From contig JAHZIU010000172.1 of NCBI GenBank assembly GCA_022601315.1, forward strand, positions 1 through 5,712: a DNA stretch of 5,712 nt, in the 5' to 3' direction. The notes beneath the pieces were generated by a model. The model saw only the letters and a program-made list of their open reading frames with translations. It searched no databases and was not told the DNA's origin. Both the position numbers and the translations under genes were made by a program. The stretch is from Betaproteobacteria bacterium. GTDB taxonomy: Bacteria > Pseudomonadota > Gammaproteobacteria > Burkholderiales > Nitrosomonadaceae. This document shows, piece by piece, positions 1-5,712 of this stretch (the stretch's first letter is position 1; each line of letters opens with the position of its first letter).

Positions 1-275
1 GCATTCGCTTCTTCTAATGTCTCACGAGCTGCAGCTTGTTCCAGTGTTTCATTATTTTCCATAAATCCGGCGGGTAAAGTCCACCAACCTCGTCGCGGCT
101 CTATCGCGCGGCGGCATAATAGTATTTTGTTTTCCCATTCGGGAATACAGCCTACGACTACTTTGGGATTTTGATAATGAATCATATGGCAAACCGGACA
201 AACATAACGCGGTAATGTGTCGCCTTCAGGAATGCGTGTTTCAACTGTATTACCGCAGTCACAACAAAATTTCAT
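1..275 (-). CDS. Nudix hydrolase with N-terminal zinc ribbon (3' end beyond window)
   Basis: The first 91 codons are visible; the gene runs off the left edge. A zinc ribbon comes first, with CxxC pairs at Cys4/Cys7 and Cys26/Cys29. It is followed by HYQNPK (33-38) and a Nudix fold start containing [18 protein letters not shown] (54-71). The Nudix box runs from Gly70 through Glu76 to the REx2EE core (Arg84, Glu85, Glu88, Glu89), which binds the divalent metals that cleave nucleoside-diphosphate-linked substrates. The usual late Gly of the box is Asn91; relatives with this zinc ribbon commonly vary there, so I do not read it as inactivation. The start is ATG at 275-273, with GAGG upstream at SD distance. 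The gene begins 34 bases after the stop of the DUF2914 gene on the same strand, so the two are probably co-transcribed. The exact substrate (NADH, ADP-ribose, FAD or another) cannot be told from this fragment. Confidence 0.9.
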   Translation of the reverse strand, partial: MKFCCDCGNTVETRIPEGDTLPRYVCPVCHMIHYQNPKVVVGCIPEWENKILLCRRAIEPRRGWWTLPAGFMENNETLEQAAARETLEEAN

Positions 276-309
276 TCAATAACCTCAAATACTTCGTAAC
301 TTGTATAAA

Positions 310-1173
310 TTAGGGACCAATGCTGACAGTAAAATGGCGCTCAGCCATTTGGTTGCCGGAGAGATCGGTTAGCACTGCACGCCATGAACCCAGTTGGTTT
401 TTATTTATCATTTTGCTGGCATATGTACGCCAATTTTCACCACCAATTTGAAGTGTTTTTGTTGTAATCATTTCATTTTCGTAGTACCAATCAACATTCA
501 CACTTTGGCCTGTCAGATCGTTTAGTTGTATGAAAAAATAAATCGGCTTACTGGTGTTTTGGTCAAGCTGAATATGATTGATCGAATCTATTGGTTCTCT
601 TGCTTGAACGGCATGACTCAGCTGTGCTCTTGCAATCTGTGGATGGTCTGCTTGGAGTGCATTGCTTAAGCCGGGTGTTTCACTGAGTACTTCAGCTGTG
701 ATGTTTTCTTCAGGTAATAGAATTGGTTTAGGCTGAGGAAAAGGGTAAGGGTCAGCATAAGTATCAGCATCAGAGTCAGGTTTTGGCTGGGGCGGTATAG
801 TATGATCTGTGGGTGCAAACTGGATATTATCTTCGTTACGCTCAATGATTTTAGTGTCTTCAATCTCAGTGTGTTCTATTTGGTTTTCAGATGGCATCGT
901 GATCTTTTCATCTGCTGTAGCATTTGTCTCTGTGACTATGTGTGTTTCAGTAAGCTCGGATGTATCATCATTCCAGTTGAACAACACATAACTGAGTAAA
1001 CCCAATAGGCTGCCTACTATCAATAATGCAACAGAAATTTTATGCCAGTCCCAGCTTTGGTAAAGCGGTGGTTCCGCATCTATCTGTTCAGCCGTCTCTG
1101 GATATTGTTGCTCTATCGATTGTGGAGCAGGTTGCTGAAGCTTGATACGTATTTTAAATTGATGGTCAGTCAT
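310..1173 (-). CDS. DUF2914 domain protein, single-pass membrane anchored, function unknown
   Basis: This is a 287-residue protein from ATG 1173. A short cytoplasmic N-terminus begins MTDHQFKIRIKLQQP. One hydrophobic segment follows WDWHK at about residues 45-65 (ISVALLIVGSLLGLLSYVLF). Next is a long acidic, Thr/Glu/Pro-rich linker (about 66-175) that carries PQPKP twice (128-132 and 146-150). The C-terminal domain (about 180-285) has the marks of DUF2914: RAQLSHAVQAREPID, IYFFIQLNDLTGQ, the V-W-Y-Y strand, GGENWRTYASK and GSWRAVLTDLSGN. The layout suggests an inner-membrane anchor with a beta-sandwich-like domain held away on a flexible stalk, probably in the periplasm. The role is unknown. 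An in-frame TTG at 1224 would add 17 residues, but they look non-coding and would start almost on the proposed promoter's transcription start. ATG 1173 is preferred, although it lacks a clear Shine-Dalgarno sequence. Confidence 0.85.
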   Translation of the reverse strand: MTDHQFKIRIKLQQPAPQSIEQQYPETAEQIDAEPPLYQSWDWHKISVALLIVGSLLGLLSYVLFNWNDDTSELTETHIVTETNATADEKITMPSENQIEHTEIEDTKIIERNEDNIQFAPTDHTIPPQPKPDSDADTYADPYPFPQPKPILLPEENITAEVLSETPGLSNALQADHPQIARAQLSHAVQAREPIDSINHIQLDQNTSKPIYFFIQLNDLTGQSVNVDWYYENEMITTKTLQIGGENWRTYASKMINKNQLGSWRAVLTDLSGNQMAERHFTVSIGP

Positions 1174-1236
1174 AATAAAGTTTTGAATCGTGCCCTTTTT
1201 GCAAATAATTTGTAGGCTATGCAAAGTTCTTAAAGA

Positions 1237-1266
1237 ATAACAGAAACCTGATTTTAGTTTTGTCTC
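1237..1266 (-). promoter_or_regulatory. Possible sigma70-type promoter for the leftward DUF2914-Nudix pair
   Basis: Reading leftward, GAGACA (1266-1261) and TGTTAT (1242-1237) are separated by 18 bases. Each matches four of six consensus positions. Transcription would start near 1230, giving a leader of about 57 bases to ATG 1173. This is a by-eye match in an AT-rich spacer, so it is weak. Confidence 0.2.
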
Positions 1267-1269
1267 AAA

Positions 1270-1299
1270 TTGGTCATTTTAATAATTAGAAATGATAAA
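1270..1299 (+). promoter_or_regulatory. Possible sigma70-type promoter for the ligA operon
   Basis: TTGGTC (1270-1275) and GATAAA (1294-1299) lie 18 bases apart and match three and four of six consensus positions. This would place the start near 1306, about 60 bases before the ligA ATG. The remainder of the 1174-1365 divergent spacer shows only AT-rich sequence and a small palindrome (TTCTT-A-AAGAA, 1227-1237). A promoter must lie in this spacer on orientation grounds, but this particular choice is weak. Confidence 0.2.
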
Positions 1300-1350
1300 G
1301 TAAAACCAGAGCCCTGTTGTTAGGTTTTTTATTGGTACATACGAAGTTGA

Positions 1351-3402
<2,052 letters not shown>

Positions 3403-3416
3403 CTTTTAACAATACG

Positions 3417-3962
3417 ATGCTTTCAAACCAACAAGCTGAGCAAATCTTAAATGACGCTGATTTACTTTATTCAGCGGACGTAGTGACTGAAACCGTGCAA
3501 CGTATGGCCAATGAAATTACCGAAGTATTGTCAGGTCAATGCCCGTTGGTTTTGTGTGTGATGAGTGGCGCGGTTGTGTTTTCTGGACAATTGTTACCGT
3601 TATTCAGGTTTCCCCTGGATTTCGATTATCTGCATGTGACACGCTACAATGGTAAAACCCGCGGTGGAATGATTCAGTGGCAGACATTTCCAAGAAATAG
3701 TTTGCAGGGTAGAACTGTTTTAGTGTTGGATGATATTCTTGATGAAGGTATTACCTTGGCAGCAATCCAGGAAAAAGTGATGGCGTGTGGCGCCGGGAAA
3801 TTTTATAGTGCGGTGTTTGCTGAGAAAAATCTTGTTAAGCCCAAACCGTTACGCGCTGATTTTGTCGGTTTGACAATACCTGATCGGTATGTTTTTGGCT
3901 TTGGAATGGATATTTATGGTGCCTGGCGCAATTTGCCTGCGATTTATGCAATGAAGGATTAG
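3417..3962 (+). CDS. hpt: Hypoxanthine-guanine phosphoribosyltransferase
   Basis: This 181-residue type I phosphoribosyltransferase transfers the phosphoribosyl group of PRPP to a 6-oxopurine, making IMP from hypoxanthine or GMP from guanine. The PRPP-binding motif VLVLDDILDEGITL is at 101-114, with the acidic pair Asp105/Asp106. LVLCVMSGAVVFSG (44-57) carries the pyrophosphate loop. YLHVTRYNGKTRGG (71-84) is the flexible lid region. The C-terminal purine pocket, DFVGLTIPDRYVFGFGMD (148-165), is followed by the family ending WRNLPAIYA (170-178). Length and ending match the short proteobacterial HGPRT-like proteins, so it appears complete. It starts 14 bases after ligA; no good ribosome binding site precedes ATG 3417, so translation may depend on coupling. 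The following gene makes hypoxanthine, which supports hypoxanthine as a main substrate. Relative preference for hypoxanthine or guanine (or xanthine) is not visible from sequence. Confidence 0.92.
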   Translation: MLSNQQAEQILNDADLLYSADVVTETVQRMANEITEVLSGQCPLVLCVMSGAVVFSGQLLPLFRFPLDFDYLHVTRYNGKTRGGMIQWQTFPRNSLQGRTVLVLDDILDEGITLAAIQEKVMACGAGKFYSAVFAEKNLVKPKPLRADFVGLTIPDRYVFGFGMDIYGAWRNLPAIYAMKD

Positions 3963-3973
3963 GGTGAGGAAAA

Positions 3974-4708
3974 ATGATTGCAATCATTGGCGGTAGTGGA
4001 TTGACTCAGTTGTCCTGTCTTGAAATTTCGCACCGGAAAAATATTAGCACCCCTTATGGCGAACCATCTGGTCCTTTAACTTTTGGCAAAATTTATAATC
4101 AGGATGTTGTTTTTCTGGCGCGTCATGGGCATGATCACAGCATACCGCCACATAGGATAAATTACCGTGCAAATTTGTGGGCATTGCATTCGGTCAAGCC
4201 GATACAGGTGATAGCAGTGGCGGCAGTCGGAGGGATTCGTGAAGATCTGACACCCGGTAGTATGGTAATTCCAGATCAAATTATTGATTATACATACGGT
4301 CGCGAATTTACTTATTTTGATGGTGTTGATCGCCCGGTGACGCACATTGATTTCACTAATCCTTATAGTCAGGTCGTGCGTGAAGCACTGCTTGAAGCTG
4401 CAAAAAAGGCCAGTGAACCAATTATTGATGGTGGTGTTTATGCCGCTACACAAGGACCACGGCTTGAGACAGCCGCAGAAATAAATCGTCTGGAACGTGA
4501 TGGTGCCGATTTAGTGGGTATGACGGGTATGCCGGAAACGGCGTTAGCAAGAGAGCTGGGCTTAAATTATGCAACGATTGCTGTTGTTGCTAATTCCGCC
4601 GCCGGACGTGGTGACAATGTGGATACAATTCCATTGGAAGAAATTTTTGCAGTATTGGATAAAGCGATGGTTGGTGTGAGAAATGTACTTGAACATATGG
4701 TGAATTGA
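3974..4708 (+). CDS. S-methyl-5'-thioinosine phosphorylase (MTAP/PNP family)
   Basis: This 244-residue nucleoside phosphorylase cleaves a 5'-methylthio-nucleoside with phosphate to give 5-methylthioribose-1-phosphate and a free purine. Family motifs in order are the phosphate-binding IIGGSGL (4-10), LARHGHDH (48-55), [14 protein letters not shown] (58-71), AVGGIRED (84-91), [12 protein letters not shown] (159-170) and [14 protein letters not shown] (181-194). Compared with human MTAP, the TDYDCW stretch that contacts adenine is replaced here by ANSAAG (206-211), so the two Asp residues become Asn207 and Ala209. Loss of these acids fits a 6-oxopurine substrate, as in the Pseudomonas methylthioinosine phosphorylase. 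Methylthioinosine would come from deamination of methylthioadenosine, a by-product of polyamine synthesis. The start ATG follows GAGGA (3966-3970) closely. The gene lies 11 bases after the HGPRT gene. A methylthioadenosine or general purine nucleoside phosphorylase is the alternative; genome annotation often labels such genes mtnP. Confidence 0.88.
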   Translation: MIAIIGGSGLTQLSCLEISHRKNISTPYGEPSGPLTFGKIYNQDVVFLARHGHDHSIPPHRINYRANLWALHSVKPIQVIAVAAVGGIREDLTPGSMVIPDQIIDYTYGREFTYFDGVDRPVTHIDFTNPYSQVVREALLEAAKKASEPIIDGGVYAATQGPRLETAAEINRLERDGADLVGMTGMPETALARELGLNYATIAVVANSAAGRGDNVDTIPLEEIFAVLDKAMVGVRNVLEHMVN

Positions 4709-4709
4709 T

Positions 4710-5225
4710 ATGGCAATTAAACCAGTTTTGAAAATGGGTGAACCTTTATTGCTGGATGTGGCGAAGAAAGTTGATGAATTTAATACGCCTGTATTGGAAA
4801 ATCTGATTCAGGATATGCAAGATACGATGGCAGCGCTTAATGGTGCTGGCTTGGCAGCACCACAAATTGGCGTGAGTCTGCAAGTGGTTATTTTTGGCTT
4901 TGAAGAAAATCAGCGCTACCCGGATGCCGAAGAAGTGCCGTTTACCATATTGATTAATCCAGAGTTGACACCATTGTCAGATGAAACAGAAGATGGCTGG
5001 GAGGGTTGTCTCAGCGTGCCTGGGTTGCGTGGTGTGGTGCCGCGTTATCGTCAATTACATTATCAGGGATATGATCAGCATGGAAACAGCATTGACCGCA
5101 AAGTAGATGGCTTTCATGCACGCGTCGTGCAACATGAATGCGACCATTTGCAGGGGATACTCTATCCAATGCGCATGAAAGATTTCCGTACATTTGGTTT
5201 TACCGACGTGCAGATGTCAGATTAA
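4710..5225 (+). CDS. def: Peptide deformylase
   Basis: This 171-residue metalloenzyme removes the N-formyl group from nascent proteins at the ribosome exit, before methionine removal. All three family motifs are intact: GAGLAAPQ (45-52), EGCLSV (98-103) and HECDH (142-146). Cys100, His142 and His146 bind the metal (Fe2+ or Zn2+), and Glu143 is the catalytic acid/base. The tail [15 protein letters not shown] (152-166) is typical of a proteobacterial form that is often found apart from fmt. Neither fmt nor other usual def neighbours are seen here, so this may be a second deformylase copy. ATG 4710 lies one base after the preceding stop, with GGTGA at 4699-4703 inside the upstream gene, so translational coupling is likely. 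It is the last gene of the series; no hairpin followed by a T-run is evident after its stop. Confidence 0.96.
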   Translation: MAIKPVLKMGEPLLLDVAKKVDEFNTPVLENLIQDMQDTMAALNGAGLAAPQIGVSLQVVIFGFEENQRYPDAEEVPFTILINPELTPLSDETEDGWEGCLSVPGLRGVVPRYRQLHYQGYDQHGNSIDRKVDGFHARVVQHECDHLQGILYPMRMKDFRTFGFTDVQMSD

Positions 5226-5431
5226 ATCGTCCGTTGTTTTTTCAAATATGATTTGGACGCTGTAAAATTAGAGATTAATTTTAATGATGGGTATGTCTCT
5301 TCTATGTTAAATGTTGCAGGTTGCTTTTTACGACCAATGTAAAGGTCGAATATTACGTTAACTGCACGAAGGAGGGGTCTTCTCATTTTCCCTTTAAACT
5401 ATTCTCCAATCTTTTATTTTTCATATCTAAT

Positions 5432-5465
5432 GATTGGTGTAAGCGAGTAAATTTTGTGACCAATC
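5432..5465. repeat. Inverted repeat GATTGGT / ACCAATC
   Basis: GATTGGT at 5432-5438 is the exact reverse complement of ACCAATC at 5459-5465, with 20 bases between. GACCAAT also occurs at 5332-5338. The loop is too long and the arms too weak for a terminator. It could be a paired protein-binding half-site or chance in AT-rich DNA. Confidence 0.35.
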
Positions 5466-5496
5466 GCAAGTAAACATATCAAAAATATTTAACTGT

Positions 5497-5512
5497 CAAA
5501 TACATGTATTTG
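5497..5512. repeat. Perfect 16-bp palindrome, possible operator
   Basis: CAAATACATGTATTTG is identical to its own reverse complement. CTG (5493-5495) and CAG (5513-5515) extend the symmetry if the single T at 5496 is bulged. The length and perfect dyad resemble a binding site for a dimeric regulator. It overlaps the possible -35 element at 5509-5514, which would fit repression of a rightward promoter. The regulator is unknown. Confidence 0.5.
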
Positions 5513-5537
5513 CAGCACATTCTTTGATTCGTATTAA
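5509..5537 (+). promoter_or_regulatory. Possible rightward promoter overlapping the palindrome
   Basis: TTTGCA (5509-5514) and TATTAA (5532-5537) are 17 bases apart, and each matches four of six consensus positions. The -35 element shares four bases with the palindrome. Transcription would begin near 5544 and run off the window. It is a by-eye match in AT-rich DNA. Confidence 0.25.
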
Positions 5538-5566
5538 ACCGTCTCACTGCCTGCTGTGAGTCGGTT
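5537..5566 (+). repeat. Inverted repeat with 11-base arms
   Basis: AACCG-T-CTCAC (5537-5547) pairs with GTGAG-T-CGGTT (5556-5566), leaving one T-T mismatch and an 8-base loop, TGCCTGCT. No T-run follows, so it is not a classic terminator for def. It lies exactly where base composition rises from about 33% to about 51% G+C. It may be a structured leader RNA, an element end or a transcription-stop hairpin. Confidence 0.5.
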
Positions 5567-5583
5567 CCGGTCAACAGACTAGA

Positions 5584-5712
5584 GTGCTTGGGAATTATTC
5601 TCACGAATTACCGTTGTCGGCCATCAACAGTCAGTCACCAGTATCCAGTGAACGGCTGGTCAACCTTGAAAAGCGGTTATTCAGCGACAGCCAAGTGTCA
5701 AAACACGGTGGA
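5584..5712 (+). CDS. Possible start of an unidentified open frame (very uncertain)
   Basis: From a GTG at 5584 the frame stays open for 43 codons to the window edge. It includes the hydrophilic stretches SSERLVNLEKR and LFSDSQVSKHGG. It is open back to 5560 but has no ATG and no Shine-Dalgarno sequence before the GTG. A second frame, from 5528, is open too and also lacks a start, which weakens the case for either. I do not recognise the product. The stretch could instead be part of a structured RNA or mobile element that continues to the right. Confidence 0.15.
   Translation, partial: MLGNYSHELPLSAINSQSPVSSERLVNLEKRLFSDSQVSKHGG

Larger units (their letters stand above)
5226..5712. other. Region without a recognised gene; composition changes near 5535
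   Basis: No recognisable coding gene lies in these 487 bases. The part to about 5530 is AT-rich (79 G+C of 240 over 5281-5520) and stop-dense. It contains small inverted repeats at 5228-5259 (CGTCC/GGACG, with CAAAT/ATTTG nested inside), 5331-5348 (CGACC/GGTCG) and 5432-5465. None is followed by a T-run, so none is a good intrinsic terminator. From about 5541 the sequence reaches about 51% G+C (87 of 172). There two plus-strand frames stay open to the window edge, one from 5528 and one from 5560. No homology was recognised in either frame. Confidence 0.6.

Noticed and set aside
1..6. Nudix box departing from consensus at its late Gly (Asn91), suggesting an inactive enzyme
   Set aside because: The metal-binding REx2EE core is intact, and zinc-ribbon Nudix relatives commonly vary at that position.
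720..790. Tandem repeat or CRISPR-like pattern in the AT/GT-rich stretch of the DUF2914 gene
   Set aside because: The short similar units encode the Asp/Pro/Lys-rich linker and are degenerate. There are no spacers or regular period.
1174..1224. TTG start at 1224 adding 17 residues to the DUF2914 protein
   Set aside because: The extra residues look non-coding, no good ribosome binding site precedes the TTG, and the KIRIKLQ segment fits an N-terminus starting at ATG 1173.
5228..5259. Intrinsic terminator after def (CGTCC/GGACG with an inner CAAAT/ATTTG hairpin)
   Set aside because: The stem is short and AT-rich, the T-run lies inside the loop rather than after the stem, and no T-tract follows.
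5541..5600. tRNA-like T-arm in TCGGTTCCGG
   Set aside because: It does not fit the GGTTCRANYCC pattern, and no acceptor stem, anticodon arm or D arm could be assembled around it.

Overview
This looks like an ordinary proteobacterial chromosome segment. The gene set (zinc-ribbon Nudix hydrolase, DUF2914 membrane protein, NAD+-dependent DNA ligase, compact HGPRT-like transferase, methylthioinosine-type phosphorylase, peptide deformylase) and the protein wording resemble beta- or gammaproteobacteria. The moderately AT-rich coding sequence would suit a Nitrosomonas-like betaproteobacterium. That placement is an impression from recalled homologues, not a search result.

Layout: two leftward genes occupy the left end. 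They are the start of a Nudix hydrolase gene (275 to beyond the window edge) and, upstream of it, a DUF2914 protein gene (1173-310). A divergent spacer of about 190 bases (1174-1365) separates them from a tight rightward series: ligA (1366-3402), a hypoxanthine-guanine phosphoribosyltransferase (3417-3962), an S-methyl-5'-thioinosine phosphorylase (3974-4708) and peptide deformylase def (4710-5225). The gaps between these four genes are 14, 11 and 1 bases, so they are probably one transcription unit.

How the genes work together: the two middle genes form a short salvage route. The phosphorylase releases hypoxanthine from methylthioinosine, a derivative of the methylthioadenosine left by polyamine synthesis. 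The transferase then joins hypoxanthine to PRPP to make IMP. LigA seals DNA nicks and Def removes formyl groups from new proteins; both are housekeeping functions with no direct metabolic link to the salvage pair.

The right end (5226-5712) holds no gene I can identify. Its first 300 bases are very AT-rich (33% G+C by my count over 5281-5520) and contain a perfect 16-bp palindrome next to a plausible promoter. At about 5535 composition jumps to about 51% G+C, starting at an 11-base-arm inverted repeat. This suggests that another element or gene begins just before the window ends. I found no convincing novel system. The most useful leads are the salvage pair and this right-hand boundary.
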